Part shown: positions 11,729 to 21,660 of the stretch, one piece after another | Position numbering within the stretch: the first letter of the stretch is position 1 | Layout: each line of letters starts with the position of its first letter | From: Microbacterium halimionae | GTDB lineage: Bacteria; Actinomycetota; Actinomycetes; Actinomycetales; Microbacteriaceae | Direction: 5' to 3' | Length of the DNA: 64,000 bases | Assembly: GCF_011761265.1 (NCBI RefSeq) | Contig: NZ_JAAOZB010000002.1 | Coordinates: 1,054,001 to 1,118,000, forward strand | Made by a program: the position numbers and the translations under genes | The notes under the pieces: generated by a model | Told to the model about the DNA's origin: nothing | Seen by the model: the letters and a program-made list of their open reading frames with translations, nothing else | Database searches by the model: none

Positions 11729-11740
11729 GAGCAGTTGGTA

Positions 11741-13291
11741 ATGGTGGTAGAAATTTCGCGCGGCAACAATCCGTTGCGCGACCCAGATGATCGTCGCCTC
11801 AATCGTATTGCTGGCCCCAGCGCGCTCGTGATCTTCGGCGTAACAGGAGATCTGTCGCGCAAAAAGCTGATGCCCGCCGTATACGATCTCGCAAACCGCG
11901 GGCTTTTGCCACCGGGCTTCGCTCTCGTCGGGTTCGCTCGGCGTGACTGGGAAGATCAGGACTTTGCCAACGTCGTCTATGACGCTGTCAAAGAACACGC
12001 ACGCACAGAGTTTCGTGATGAGACATGGCAGCAGCTGCTGCAAGGCATCCGTTTCGTTTCGGGAGAGTTCGGCGACCCGGATGCTTTCCGCCGCTTGCGT
12101 GAAACTGTCGAGAAGCTTGACGTCGAACGCGGCACGATGGGCAACCACGCGTACTACCTGTCGATACCTCCGAAGGGCTTTGCTGAAGTTGCCAAGCAGC
12201 TGAAGGATTCCGGTCTGGTCGATGAGACTGCCGACAATCCAGAGGGCTGGCGCCGAGTCGTCATCGAGAAGCCTTTCGGCCATGACCTCGCTTCGGCACG
12301 CGAACTCAACGACTCGCTGCGAACTGCTTTTCCCGCAGATTCCATCTTCCGCATCGATCACTACCTCGGTAAAGAAACAGTTCAGAACATCTTGGCGCTT
12401 CGTTTCGCGAACGAACTTTACGAGCCGCTGTGGAACCGCAACTACGTCGATCACGTACAGATCACGATGGCCGAGGATATCGGCGTCGGTGGCCGCGCTG
12501 GCTACTACGACGGAATCGGCGCCGCGCGTGACGTCATTCAGAACCACCTTCTTCAGCTTCTGGCGCTCACAGCAATGGAAGAACCCATCACGTTTAACGC
12601 GGCGGACCTCCGCGCCGAGAAGGAAAAGGTACTCGCGGCCGTCTCGCTCCCGGAAGATCTGTCTGAGGCAACCGCGCGCGGTCAGTATGCGGGTGGATGG
12701 CAGGGCGGCGAGCACGTCCCCGGCTTCCTAGAAGAAGATGGAATGGATCCGGAGTCCGCTACTGAGACGTACGCTGCGATCAAGCTCGAAATCAACACTC
12801 GACGATGGGCGGGGGTTCCGTTCTACCTTCGCGCTGGAAAGCGCCTCGGTCGCCGAGTGACCGAAATTGCTGTTGTTTTCAAACGATCGCCCGAGCACCT
12901 CTTCAGCCGTAGTCAGACATCTGGCCTAGGACAAAACGCGCTCGTCATCCGCGTGCAGCCCGATGAGGGCGTCACGATCCGTTTCGGCTCGAAGGTTCCT
13001 GGCGCTGGTACTCAAGTACGCGATGTGACGATGGACTTCGGCTACGGGCATGCTTTCACCGAGGCGAGCCCCGAGGCGTACGAGCGTTTGATCCTCGATG
13101 TACTTCTGGGCGACCCGCCCCTCTTTCCTCGGCACGAAGAAGTCGAGTTGAGCTGGAAGATACTCGATCCCATCGAAGAGTTTTGGAGCGCTCAGGGTGG
13201 ACCCCTTGAGCAATATTCCCCGGGATCGTGGGGTCCGGCAGCAGCCGATGAGCTCCTCGCCCGTGACGGCCGTACTTGGAGGCGCCCATGA
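11741..13291 (+). CDS. zwf: Glucose-6-phosphate 1-dehydrogenase
   Basis: Zwf oxidises glucose 6-phosphate to 6-phosphogluconolactone and reduces NADP. The product is about 516 residues. The N-terminal Rossmann motif is [19 protein letters not shown], the catalytic segment is [13 protein letters not shown], and the EKPFGHD motif precedes it. The ATG at 11741 is chosen because AGGAG lies 9 nt upstream; the frame is open to a TTG at 11735 and a GTG follows at 11744. The stop overlaps the opcA start (ATGA). opcA next door encodes its assembly factor, which is the usual actinobacterial pairing. Confidence 0.97.
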   Translation: MVVEISRGNNPLRDPDDRRLNRIAGPSALVIFGVTGDLSRKKLMPAVYDLANRGLLPPGFALVGFARRDWEDQDFANVVYDAVKEHARTEFRDETWQQLLQGIRFVSGEFGDPDAFRRLRETVEKLDVERGTMGNHAYYLSIPPKGFAEVAKQLKDSGLVDETADNPEGWRRVVIEKPFGHDLASARELNDSLRTAFPADSIFRIDHYLGKETVQNILALRFANELYEPLWNRNYVDHVQITMAEDIGVGGRAGYYDGIGAARDVIQNHLLQLLALTAMEEPITFNAADLRAEKEKVLAAVSLPEDLSEATARGQYAGGWQGGEHVPGFLEEDGMDPESATETYAAIKLEINTRRWAGVPFYLRAGKRLGRRVTEIAVVFKRSPEHLFSRSQTSGLGQNALVIRVQPDEGVTIRFGSKVPGAGTQVRDVTMDFGYGHAFTEASPEAYERLILDVLLGDPPLFPRHEEVELSWKILDPIEEFWSAQGGPLEQYSPGSWGPAAADELLARDGRTWRRP

Positions 13292-14229
13292 TCGTCGATA
13301 TGCCCGACACGAATGTCAGCAAGATCACTCGTGCGCTCGTCAACGTGCGAGAAGAAGGTGGTGCGGTTGCACTCGGAAGAGTGCTCACGCTCGTGATTGT
13401 GACGCGTCACGGCGCCGAAGAAGAAGTGATCGAAGCTGCGAATGACGCTTCGCGTGAGCACCCGATGCGCGTGATCGTCCTGATGATCGGCGAGAGCGAC
13501 GAAGAAGCGAGACTTGACGCTCAAATTCGAGTGGGTGGTGACGCCGGCGCAAGCGAGGTCGTTCTCCTCAGCGCCCATGGTGCTACCGGGTCGAATGCCG
13601 AGAGCCTGGTCACAGGTCTCCTCCTCCCCGATGCTCCGGTGGTGGCCTGGTGGCCGACGCGCACGCCCGATCAGCCCTCGCGCTCGTCGGTAGGCAAGAT
13701 TGCGCAGCGCCGTATCACCGATGCCGCCACTCAACCTGATCCTTCCGCGTGGGTGGGCGCATTGGGGGCCCACTACAGCCCGGGCGACACCGATTTTGCA
13801 TGGACCCGCATCACGCGTTGGCGCGAGCAGCTCGCGGCAGTTCTGGATCAGCCGCCGTTCGAGCCAGTCACTCAAGCCGAAGTGCTGGGAGCGGCGGATT
13901 CGCCCTCCACTCCCCTGCTCGCGGCTTGGTTGCGACTCAAGCTCGGGGTTCCAGTCGAATGGCGCTACCTCTCTTCCGAAGAGTGGGTGAGTGGAATCAA
14001 ATCAGTGCGGCTCACACGCGAGAGCGGCGACACCCTGTTGGAGCGCCCAGACGCGTCTACTGCGGTTTTGACACAGCCGGGCCAGCCCAGTCATGAACTC
14101 GCTTTTCCACGGCGAACACTGCGAGAGTGCCTTGCAGAAGAACTACGAAGCCTCGATCCTGACATCCTGTACGGTCGAGTGATCACGGACGGGTGGGACC
14201 TTTTGTCAGCCTCACCCACGGAGGAATGA
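13288..14229 (+). CDS. opcA: Glucose-6-phosphate dehydrogenase assembly protein OpcA
   Basis: OpcA is needed for assembly or activity of Zwf in actinobacteria and cyanobacteria and has no known catalytic role of its own. The 313-residue protein has the family N-terminal region with [25 protein letters not shown], the [11 protein letters not shown] segment, and [13 protein letters not shown] in the middle. The ATG at 13288 was taken because GGAGG precedes it and it overlaps the zwf stop by 4 bp. It is followed after one base by pgl. Length is normal for the short actinobacterial form. Confidence 0.95.
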   Translation: MIVDMPDTNVSKITRALVNVREEGGAVALGRVLTLVIVTRHGAEEEVIEAANDASREHPMRVIVLMIGESDEEARLDAQIRVGGDAGASEVVLLSAHGATGSNAESLVTGLLLPDAPVVAWWPTRTPDQPSRSSVGKIAQRRITDAATQPDPSAWVGALGAHYSPGDTDFAWTRITRWREQLAAVLDQPPFEPVTQAEVLGAADSPSTPLLAAWLRLKLGVPVEWRYLSSEEWVSGIKSVRLTRESGDTLLERPDASTAVLTQPGQPSHELAFPRRTLRECLAEELRSLDPDILYGRVITDGWDLLSASPTEE

Positions 14230-14230
14230 C

Positions 14231-15010
14231 ATGACGAATGCTGTCAGCGAAAAACGCGTCATCATAAGTCCCGACCAGGAACATCTTGCCGCCACGGTAT
14301 CGAAAAAGTTCCTCAATCGTGTCGTACGTCGAATCGAGGGCGACCGCCTCGCTCATATCGCGCTTACTGGCGGATCTATGGGTGGAGCGGTCCTCGCTGC
14401 AGCCGCAAAAAATCCGCTCGCGCAGGAGATCGATTGGTCGAAGGTTCACTTCTGGTGGGGTGACGAGAGGTTCGTTGCAGCCGCAGACCCCGACCGTAAT
14501 GATGTTCAAGCGCGCTCCGCATTCCTCGACTCGATCGACATTCCCAGATCGAATATTCATTCCGTTGCGTCAACCGATTCCGGACAAGACATCGATGCTG
14601 CCGCCGCGGCGTACGCCGAGGAGCTTGCGCAGTTCTCGACCGGTGAGCAAGCGTGGCCTAGTTTCGATATATGTTTCTTAGGCGTCGGCCCGGACGCGCA
14701 CATCGCGTCGCTCTTCCCAGACCGCGCTGAGATTCAGGTGACTGATCGCTCAACTGTCGCAGTTCGTGACTCTCCGAAGCCTCCGCCCAACCGCGTAAGT
14801 CTGACTCGACCCGTGATCAATTCGGCAAAGCGAGTGTGGCTTGTGATGTCCGGGCCCGACAAAGCTGCGGCTCTCGGGCTCGCGTTAGCTGGGGCGAGCT
14901 ATGAGAGTGTCCCCGCAGCGGGTGCAAAGGGTCGCCGACGCACCGCGTTCTTCGTCGACGAAGCAGCAGCATCGCAGGTTCCGCCCGAACTGATCGATGG
15001 CGAATACTGA
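14231..15010 (+). CDS. pgl: 6-phosphogluconolactonase
   Basis: Pgl hydrolyses 6-phosphogluconolactone, the Zwf product, to 6-phosphogluconate. The 259-residue protein belongs to the SIS-like lactonase family. It has the phosphate-binding motif LTGGSMGGAVLAA near 50-62 and the active-site segment FLGVGPDAHIASLFP at about 151-165, in which His is the catalytic base. GGAGGAATGAC lies immediately upstream of its ATG. It closes the six-gene pentose-phosphate operon and is followed by a perfect hairpin terminator. The gene for 6-phosphogluconate dehydrogenase is not in the window. Confidence 0.95.
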   Translation: MTNAVSEKRVIISPDQEHLAATVSKKFLNRVVRRIEGDRLAHIALTGGSMGGAVLAAAAKNPLAQEIDWSKVHFWWGDERFVAAADPDRNDVQARSAFLDSIDIPRSNIHSVASTDSGQDIDAAAAAYAEELAQFSTGEQAWPSFDICFLGVGPDAHIASLFPDRAEIQVTDRSTVAVRDSPKPPPNRVSLTRPVINSAKRVWLVMSGPDKAAALGLALAGASYESVPAAGAKGRRRTAFFVDEAAASQVPPELIDGEY

Positions 15011-15022
15011 GCGCGTGCGGCT

Positions 15023-15070
15023 GATATGAAGAAGAGCGGATGCCTGACGGCATCCGCTCTTCTTCATATC
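15023..15070 (+). terminator. Perfect 22-bp bidirectional hairpin terminator
   Basis: A perfect 22-bp inverted repeat (GATATGAAGAAGAGCG... paired with ...CGCTCTTCTTCATATC) has a 4-nt TGAC loop. It lies between convergent pgl and rbpA and can end both transcripts, although the T tracts are short. Confidence 0.9.
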
Positions 15071-15084
15071 AATGATGACGTGGG

Positions 15085-15444
15085 TCAGCTTGGCTGTCCC
15101 CGCCGTTCACGAAGCTGCTGAAGCGCGTCGCCGAGAAGGGTCTCTGCCTCTTCATCGGTACGGCGCTCTTTGACGTAAGCCAAGTGCGTTTTGTAAGGCT
15201 CGTTTCGTGACAACGCGGGAGGGTTCGCACGATCGCGTCCCGCAGGAAGACCAGAATGCGGCGAGTCGATCGTCTCTGGAATCTCTTCTTCTGCGATTCC
15301 GGCGGCGAAATGACGCACTGTCTCATTGCCTAGGGCGTCCCAATATGAAATCGACACGCGATCCGCATGAAAGCCGCGGTCCTGCTCTCCCATGGGCCCC
15401 GCCCCGACCCGAGTCCCACGAATAGCGTTTCCCCCAGTTGCCAT
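15085..15444 (-). CDS. rbpA: RNA polymerase-binding protein RbpA
   Basis: RbpA binds RNA polymerase and the principal sigma factor and stabilises the open promoter complex; it is found only in actinobacteria. The 119-residue product begins MATGGNAIRGTRVGAGPMGEQDRG, matching the RbpA N-terminal tail, and contains the core region with HADRVSISYWDALGN and the C-terminal sigma-interaction helix with KTHLAYVKERRTDEEAE. Two or more of the Cys ligands seen in streptomycete RbpA are absent, as in other Microbacteriaceae (recalled). The ATG at 15444 lies 2 nt after the secG stop, so it is probably co-transcribed with secG. Confidence 0.93.
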   Translation of the reverse strand: MATGGNAIRGTRVGAGPMGEQDRGFHADRVSISYWDALGNETVRHFAAGIAEEEIPETIDSPHSGLPAGRDRANPPALSRNEPYKTHLAYVKERRTDEEAETLLGDALQQLRERRGQPS

Positions 15445-15446
15445 GG

Positions 15447-15695
15447 CTAAATCCCTTGAAACTTGGTGATGAGGCCGAGGGCCACGATGGATGTGAACCA
15501 CGCGAGCGCGAGGATCACCGTGAAGCGATTGAGGTTACGCTCGGCGAGACCGGAAGAGCCCAGGGCCGAGCTCATACCTCCGCCGAACATGTCGGAGAGA
15601 CCCCCACCGCGCCCCTTATGGAGCAAAATGAGAAGGGTCAGCAAGAGGCTCGTGATGCCTAGAAGCACCTGGAGGACGAACTCGAGGATCTGCAC
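15447..15695 (-). CDS. secG: Preprotein translocase subunit SecG
   Basis: SecG is the small non-essential subunit of the SecYEG protein-export channel. The 82-residue protein has two membrane helices, at about 5-25 and 56-77, joined by the Gly-rich cytoplasmic loop LHKGRGGGLSDMFGGG, which is diagnostic. The start is GTG at 15695, with GAAAGG about 10 nt upstream. In actinobacteria secG commonly follows tpiA, as here. A hairpin at 15764-15799 separates the two, and a TATACT box follows it, so secG-rbpA may also have their own promoter. Confidence 0.95.
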   Translation of the reverse strand: MQILEFVLQVLLGITSLLLTLLILLHKGRGGGLSDMFGGGMSSALGSSGLAERNLNRFTVILALAWFTSIVALGLITKFQGI

Positions 15696-15743
15696 AGTCT
15701 TTGCGGCCTTTCAGTGCGCCACCGTCGAAGCGCACGGTGTTCA

Positions 15744-15749
15744 AGTATA
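15744..15749 (-). promoter_or_regulatory. Putative -10 box (TATACT) for secG-rbpA
   Basis: TATACT on the minus strand lies about 50 nt upstream of the secG GTG and downstream of the hairpin after tpiA. No convincing -35 element was seen at 17 nt. Confidence 0.35.
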
Positions 15750-15763
15750 CGGGTAGACGCGTC

Positions 15764-15799
15764 GCGATCTGTGACCAAACTTCGCTGGTCACAGATCGC
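15764..15799 (-). terminator. Hairpin terminator after tpiA
   Basis: A 14-bp perfect stem (GCGATCTGTGACCA paired with TGGTCACAGATCGC) with an 8-nt loop starts 7 nt after the tpiA stop on the minus strand. No long T tract follows, so it may attenuate rather than fully stop transcription into secG. Confidence 0.65.
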
Positions 15800-15805
15800 T
15801 CAGCA

Positions 15806-16594
15806 TCAAACTCCGACGTGCTTTTGGAAACGAATGATTGCGGCGAACTCGTCGGCGACCAAACTGCCGCCTCCAACGAGTGCACCATCAACATCGGGCT
15901 CACGCATGAAGCTCGCAATGTTGTTGGACTTTACCGACCCACCATAGAGCACGCGTGTACGCTCGGCCGCGTCAGCACCGAGCGTCTCAGCTACAACCGA
16001 ACGCAACGTCGCGCAGACATCTTGCGCTTGCTCGGGTGTGGCCGCCTGCCCTGAGCCAATGGCCCAGACGGGCTCGTACGCAACGACAATGTCGCCCGTT
16101 GCGGGAACATTCTCCAAAGCAATCTTGAGCTGCCCGACGGGCACCGCACTCGCACCGAACTTCTCGAGATCTTCGGCCGTTTCACCAACGCAGATCACGG
16201 GTACTACTCCGTGACGCAATGCCGCCTGAACCTTGCTTGCCACGACCTCGTCAGTCTCGTTGTGGTGCTCGCGCCGCTCAGAGTGACCAATGATCACGTA
16301 TGAGCAATCAAGTTTTGCAAGAAACGCACCCGATATCTCACCGGTGTAAGCGCCCGAGTCGTGAGCGGAGATGTCTTGCGCGCCGAGTGCGAATGGAATC
16401 TTGTCAGCATCCACCAGCGTCTGCACTGTGCGCAGATCGGTGAACGGAGGAAAGAGCGCGACCTCGACAGTGTCCGATTCGTGCTTCGCATCTTTCAACG
16501 CCCAGTGCAGTTTCTGAACGAGAGCCACAGACTGGAGATGATCGAGGTTCATCTTCCAGTTGCCTGCGATGAGAGGCTTTCTGCTTACGACCAT
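15806..16594 (-). CDS. tpiA: Triosephosphate isomerase
   Basis: This enzyme interconverts dihydroxyacetone phosphate and glyceraldehyde 3-phosphate. The 262-residue TIM barrel carries the active-site residues N12 and K14 (AGNWKMN), H104 in GHSERR, and E174 in YEPVWAIGSG, followed by the flexible loop 6. The pgk stop lies inside its first codons, a 10-bp overlap, so translation is coupled to pgk. A hairpin follows the gene. It is the last enzyme of the gapA-pgk-tpiA set. Confidence 0.97.
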   Translation of the reverse strand: MVVSRKPLIAGNWKMNLDHLQSVALVQKLHWALKDAKHESDTVEVALFPPFTDLRTVQTLVDADKIPFALGAQDISAHDSGAYTGEISGAFLAKLDCSYVIIGHSERREHHNETDEVVASKVQAALRHGVVPVICVGETAEDLEKFGASAVPVGQLKIALENVPATGDIVVAYEPVWAIGSGQAATPEQAQDVCATLRSVVAETLGADAAERTRVLYGGSVKSNNIASFMREPDVDGALVGGGSLVADEFAAIIRFQKHVGV

Positions 16595-17799
16595 CCGAGC
16601 ACTTCCAATCCGGGGAGTTTCTTGCCCTCGAGGAATTCGAGGCTCGCGCCACCGCCGGTCGAGATGTGGCCGAATGCCGCATCCTCGAAACCGAGTTGGC
16701 GTACCGCTGCTGCTGAATCGCCGCCGCCGACGACGCTCAGTCCGTCGACTTCGGTGAGTGAACGAGCGACCGTTTTAGTTCCAGCGGCAAACGCCTCCAT
16801 CTCGAACACACCCATCGGTCCGTTCCAGAAGACAGTCTTCGATCTGCGAATTACGTCCGCGAAAAGCTCGGCTGTCTGCGGTCCGATATCGAGACCGATC
16901 CCCGATGCGCCGAACGGAGTCGACTCGAGAGATTCCGCGCCAGCAACGACGTGGTCCGCGTCGGCAGCAAATGCCGAAGCTACGACAGCATCCACAGGAA
17001 GGACGATCTCAACCCCGCGCTCTTTTGCGTCGGCGAGGTAGCCGCGAACGGTGTCGAGCTGGTCTTTCTCCAACAAGCTCGCCCCCACGGCGTATCCCTG
17101 CGCAGCGAGGAACGTGAACATCATCCCGCCGCCAACAAGGATCGTGTTGACCCGAGGAAGCAGGTGTTCGATGACGCCCAACTTGTCGCTGACCTTTGAG
17201 CCGCCGAGAACGACCGCGTATGGGCGTTCCGGATTCTCGGTCAGACGGTCGAGAACCTCGACCTCTTTCTCGATCAAATATCCGGCCGCGGACGGGAGGA
17301 GCTCCGCGAGCTCATAGACGCTGGCTTGCTTACGGTGCACGACACCAAAGCCGTCCGAAACGAGAGCGTCACCGAGGGCCGCAAGCTGATGAGCGAAGGC
17401 GCGACGCTCGTCTGCATCCTTCGACGTCTCGCCTGGATTGAAGCGCAGATTTTCGATGACGGTGACGTCGCCGTCTTCGAGTGCGGCGACGGCTTCAGAA
17501 GCCGACTCCCCCACGGTGTCGCGGGCAAACGCAATCGGCTTGCCCAACAGCTCAGATAGCCGCTGTGCCACGGGTTCGAGACTGTATTTCGCGTTGGGCT
17601 CGCCATCAGGCCGGCCAAGGTGCGAGCAAACAATCAAACGAGCGCCCTGGTATATCAGGGCGTTGAGGGTTGGAAGCGTCGCCCGTACGCGACCATCGTC
17701 CGTGATGACCCCGTCCCGCAAGGGGACGTTGAGGTCAGCACGGACGATGATCCGCTTACCAGCGAGCGAACCCAACGAGGCGAGGGTGCGCAGTGACAT
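16585..17799 (-). CDS. pgk: Phosphoglycerate kinase
   Basis: Pgk transfers phosphate from 1,3-bisphosphoglycerate to ADP in glycolysis. The 404-residue monomer shows RADLNVPL near 21-28, the substrate-binding SHLGRPDG near 58-65, the EVEVLDRL region between domains, VLGGSKVSDKL and the C-terminal GGGDSAAA nucleotide loop. It lies 9 nt after gapA and overlaps tpiA by 10 bp, so the three form an operon. Length is normal. Confidence 0.97.
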   Translation of the reverse strand: MSLRTLASLGSLAGKRIIVRADLNVPLRDGVITDDGRVRATLPTLNALIYQGARLIVCSHLGRPDGEPNAKYSLEPVAQRLSELLGKPIAFARDTVGESASEAVAALEDGDVTVIENLRFNPGETSKDADERRAFAHQLAALGDALVSDGFGVVHRKQASVYELAELLPSAAGYLIEKEVEVLDRLTENPERPYAVVLGGSKVSDKLGVIEHLLPRVNTILVGGGMMFTFLAAQGYAVGASLLEKDQLDTVRGYLADAKERGVEIVLPVDAVVASAFAADADHVVAGAESLESTPFGASGIGLDIGPQTAELFADVIRRSKTVFWNGPMGVFEMEAFAAGTKTVARSLTEVDGLSVVGGGDSAAAVRQLGFEDAAFGHISTGGGASLEFLEGKKLPGLEVLGWS

Positions 17800-17808
17800 G
17801 GTCGAGTC

Positions 17809-18837
<1,029 letters not shown>

Positions 18838-18922
18838 TTAGCGCTTTAGCGCCTTCGTTCCCCGGGTGGACGACCCGGAGATGGGGGGTCGTGCGGGTGC
18901 GACAACTCCCCGTAAGAAGGTA

Positions 18923-18956
18923 GCCTCGGAGCCTCGGTGAGCGAGGTCTCCGAGGC
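18923..18956 (-). terminator. Hairpin terminator after sodA
   Basis: A GCCTCGGAG / CTCCGAGGC stem of 9 bp is extended by an inner CCTCG / CGAGG stem around a short loop. It starts 13 nt after the sodA stop on the minus strand and precedes the gapA leader. Confidence 0.75.
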
Positions 18957-18968
18957 ATCCTTACCTAG

Positions 18969-19595
18969 TTACGACACTACCAGCAGACCCGCTGCCTTCT
19001 CGCGAGCTGTGACAAAACGCTCTTGGACGTTGGCCCAGTTAGCGATGTTCCAGAACGCTTTCACGTAGTCCGCGCGAACGTTCTTGTAATCGAGGTAGTA
19101 CGCGTGCTCCCACACGTCGAGCAGCAAAACCGGAATCGTGCCGGCGGCAAACTGCGCCTGCTGGTCGAAGAACTGCTGGATGATGAGGTTCTCACCGATG
19201 GAGTCCCAAAAGAGACCTGCCCAGCCGGAGCCCTGAACGCCGAGCGCCGCGGCGGTGAAATGAGCCTGGAACTTGTCGAACGAACCAAAGTTATCGTCGA
19301 TTGCGGCCTGAAGTTCACCGGTCGGCTTGTCTCCACCGTTGGGCGAGAGGTTCGTCCAGAAGATCGAGTGGTTGGTGTGTCCACCGAGATTGAACGCAAG
19401 GTCCTTCTCGAGCTTGTTCACGTTCGAAAGGTTGCCTGAGTCACGAGCTTCTGCGAGCTGCTCAAGCGCGGTGTTCGCGCCAGTCACGTAGGCCTGGTGG
19501 TGCTTACTGTGGTGCAGCTCCATGATCGTCGCGCTGATGCTGGGCTCAAGCGCTGAGTAGTCGTAGGGGAGTTCGGGCAGCGTGTATGTCGCCAT
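18969..19595 (-). CDS. sodA: Superoxide dismutase (Mn/Fe family)
   Basis: SodA converts superoxide to hydrogen peroxide and oxygen. The 208-residue product has all four metal ligands of the Mn/Fe family: H28 and H76 (in NHSIFW), D160 and H164 in [16 protein letters not shown]. Whether it uses Mn or Fe cannot be settled from sequence alone. The ATG at 19595 is chosen because AGGAAG lies just upstream and the family begins at [16 protein letters not shown]; the open frame extends 60 residues further without resemblance. The gene lies between whiA and gapA, an unusual place in an otherwise conserved order, and has its own terminator. Confidence 0.96.
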   Translation of the reverse strand: MATYTLPELPYDYSALEPSISATIMELHHSKHHQAYVTGANTALEQLAEARDSGNLSNVNKLEKDLAFNLGGHTNHSIFWTNLSPNGGDKPTGELQAAIDDNFGSFDKFQAHFTAAALGVQGSGWAGLFWDSIGENLIIQQFFDQQAQFAAGTIPVLLLDVWEHAYYLDYKNVRADYVKAFWNIANWANVQERFVTAREKAAGLLVVS

Positions 19596-19722
19596 TATCT
19601 CTTCTTCCTGTCGGCGCCGCGCAAGGAGATCCTCGCGCGGCGAGGGGGACTTAGTCATCCTACCGAGCACCAACGACAGACGTGGGGGCTTGATTCCCGC
19701 AATGCGCAGGTATAGCGAATCG

Positions 19723-20691
19723 TCAGTCTTCAGCGCCGATGGGAACGGCGGACTCAGTGCCGGGTATGCCGTCAATCTCCGCCTTCTTATCGGCCATCGC
19801 CAACAAGCGCCGGATGCGCCCGGCGACAGCGTCCTTGGTCAGCGGCGGGTCGGCGTGGTGACCCAGTTCATCGAGACTGGCGTCACGATGTGCAAGTCGG
19901 AGATCGCCCGCTTCGCGGAGATGATCAGGGACGGTGTCAGCAAGTATTTCGAGCGCCCGCTCCACACGAGCACAAGCAGCAACCGCCGCCTGTGCGGATC
20001 GGCGAAGATTCGCGTCATCGAAATTAACAAGTCGGTTCACGCCCGCACGAACTTCGCGCCGCTGCCGAAGCTGATCCCACTCCTCGGCGGCCAACCGAGC
20101 GCCCATTTCGTGAAGCGTCTGACGAATTGCTTCGCCTTCTCTCACAACAACGCGAGGTACACCACGAACTTCACGAGCTTTAGACGGCACACCGATGCGG
20201 TGCGCGGCACCGACCAAAGCCATCGCTGCCTCGGGAGCAGGGCATGAAATCTCGAGAGCTGCGGACCGACCCGGATCGCTTAAAGTCCCCGCCGCCAGAA
20301 AAGCGCCACGCCAGATAGCCGCGAGATCTGCGGGTGCGCCCGTCGTGAGCTTGTTGGGTAGACCGCGAACAGGTCGCCTGCGCTGATCGAGCAAACCGGT
20401 CTGGCGCGCAAGGGTCTCTCCCCCATCGATCACCCGCACCGCGAAATGGCCAGCGCCAGATGACTGCACTGCAGCCAGCTGTGGGCGAACTCCGTAGATC
20501 TCAACGAGGTCTCGCGCAACACGGCGTGCGAGGAGGTCAGAGTCAAGCTCCGCCTCGACTGCAACACGACCAGCGATCGAGTGAAGTCCTCCGGAAAATC
20601 GCAAGATTGTTGTCAGCTCGGCGACTCGCGCGCTCGGGCGGGGGTCGCGCACCCGCAGCAGTTCTGCCTTTACGTCGGCGGTCAGGGGCAC
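19723..20691 (-). CDS. whiA: DNA-binding protein WhiA
   Basis: WhiA is a conserved Gram-positive regulator that controls sporulation septation in Streptomyces and is linked to cell division in other species. The 322-residue product has the N-terminal LAGLIDADG-like domain lacking nuclease residues, including [15 protein letters not shown] and [14 protein letters not shown], and a C-terminal helix-turn-helix with [20 protein letters not shown] and [16 protein letters not shown]. The GTG at 20691 is supported by AGGAGA just upstream and by the family start PLTADVK. It follows rapZ after 41 nt; the yvcK gene usually found between them is missing. Confidence 0.95.
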   Translation of the reverse strand: MPLTADVKAELLRVRDPRPSARVAELTTILRFSGGLHSIAGRVAVEAELDSDLLARRVARDLVEIYGVRPQLAAVQSSGAGHFAVRVIDGGETLARQTGLLDQRRRPVRGLPNKLTTGAPADLAAIWRGAFLAAGTLSDPGRSAALEISCPAPEAAMALVGAAHRIGVPSKAREVRGVPRVVVREGEAIRQTLHEMGARLAAEEWDQLRQRREVRAGVNRLVNFDDANLRRSAQAAVAACARVERALEILADTVPDHLREAGDLRLAHRDASLDELGHHADPPLTKDAVAGRIRRLLAMADKKAEIDGIPGTESAVPIGAED

Positions 20692-20732
20692 GGCTCTCCT
20701 CGGGGTCTTACGATTCTCATTGACGTTCCAGC

Positions 20733-21614
20733 CTACTCGCGACCGAGGTCGCGATGTTTGACTCGGATGGCGACGCCTGGAGTATCTCCAAGGAGGCGGG
20801 CAAGCTCTTGCGCGACAGCGACGGACCGATGTTTGCCCCCCGTGCACCCCACAGCAACAACGGAGTGGCGCTTGTTCTCCCGCTGATATCCCGCAAGAAC
20901 CGGGCTCAGCGCGGCCGAATAGGAGTCAAGAAAAGCTCTGGCTCCTTCTTGAGAAAGCACGAAGTCACGCACAGCGGTGTCTTCGCCCGTCAAGCTACGG
21001 AGCTCTTCTACCCAGTAAGGATTCGGAAGAAATCTCATGTCAGCGACGATGTCGGCGTCGGGCGGCAGCCCGTACTTGAATCCAAAACTCATGATTGTAA
21101 GCGTGTGCCGCGCTGACCCCTGCGCGCTAAAGAGGTCGTACACGTGAGATGCAAGTTCGTGCACGTTATATGTGGATGTGTCGATGACGATATCCGCGTT
21201 TTCCCGGATAACCGCCAATCGCTCGCGCTCGCGGCGAATACCATCGATGATCGTGCCGTCACCCTGCAAGGGATGCGGGCGGCGAACAGCTTCAAAGCGA
21301 CGCACGAGTACACCGTCAGTAGCGTCCAGAAAAACTGTGCGCGTCTGGCGTCCATCGCGAAGTGATCGAATTTCGCGAGGAAGCTCCGTGAACAGACCGC
21401 GGCCACGAACGTCCACGATCGCTGCGACTCTCGGCAACGCTCCCCCGGCTCGCTCGGTGATATCAAGCAGCGGGGTGAGCATCTGCGGCGGAAGATTATC
21501 TACGACGTACCAGTCGAGATCTTCCAAGGCGTTGGCCACCGTCGATCTGCCCGCGCCCGACATGCCGGTCACGACGAGTACTTCGCCGGCTTGCTGAGGC
21601 CCCTCGGCCATCAC
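20733..21614 (-). CDS. rapZ: RapZ/YvcJ family nucleotide-binding protein
   Basis: In enterobacteria RapZ guides RNase E to a regulatory RNA for amino-sugar control; in Gram-positives the role is less clear. The 293-residue protein has a Walker A-like GMSGAGRST at about 17-25, with Arg replacing the usual Lys as in other actinobacteria (recalled), the VDNLPP motif, and the C-terminal domain with CTGGKHRSV. It lies 46 nt after uvrC and 41 nt before whiA. GAGGAAG is a good Shine-Dalgarno sequence before its ATG. Confidence 0.94.
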   Translation of the reverse strand: MMAEGPQQAGEVLVVTGMSGAGRSTVANALEDLDWYVVDNLPPQMLTPLLDITERAGGALPRVAAIVDVRGRGLFTELPREIRSLRDGRQTRTVFLDATDGVLVRRFEAVRRPHPLQGDGTIIDGIRRERERLAVIRENADIVIDTSTYNVHELASHVYDLFSAQGSARHTLTIMSFGFKYGLPPDADIVADMRFLPNPYWVEELRSLTGEDTAVRDFVLSQEGARAFLDSYSAALSPVLAGYQRENKRHSVVAVGCTGGKHRSVAVAQELARLLGDTPGVAIRVKHRDLGRE

Positions 21615-21627
21615 ACTTCCTCCTCAC

Positions 21628-21657
21628 GGACGCACAGCGTCGCCCTTCGGTGCGTCC
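21628..21657 (-). other. Small hairpin between uvrC and rapZ
   Basis: GGACGCAC and GTGCGTCC form an 8-bp stem around a 14-nt loop in the 46-nt spacer. It may modulate read-through from uvrC into rapZ. No T tract is present. Confidence 0.35.
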
Positions 21658-21660
21658 AGC

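Noticed and set aside
11708-12715. 335-codon minus-strand frame over zwf
   Set aside because: Antisense shadow of zwf with no promoter or motif.
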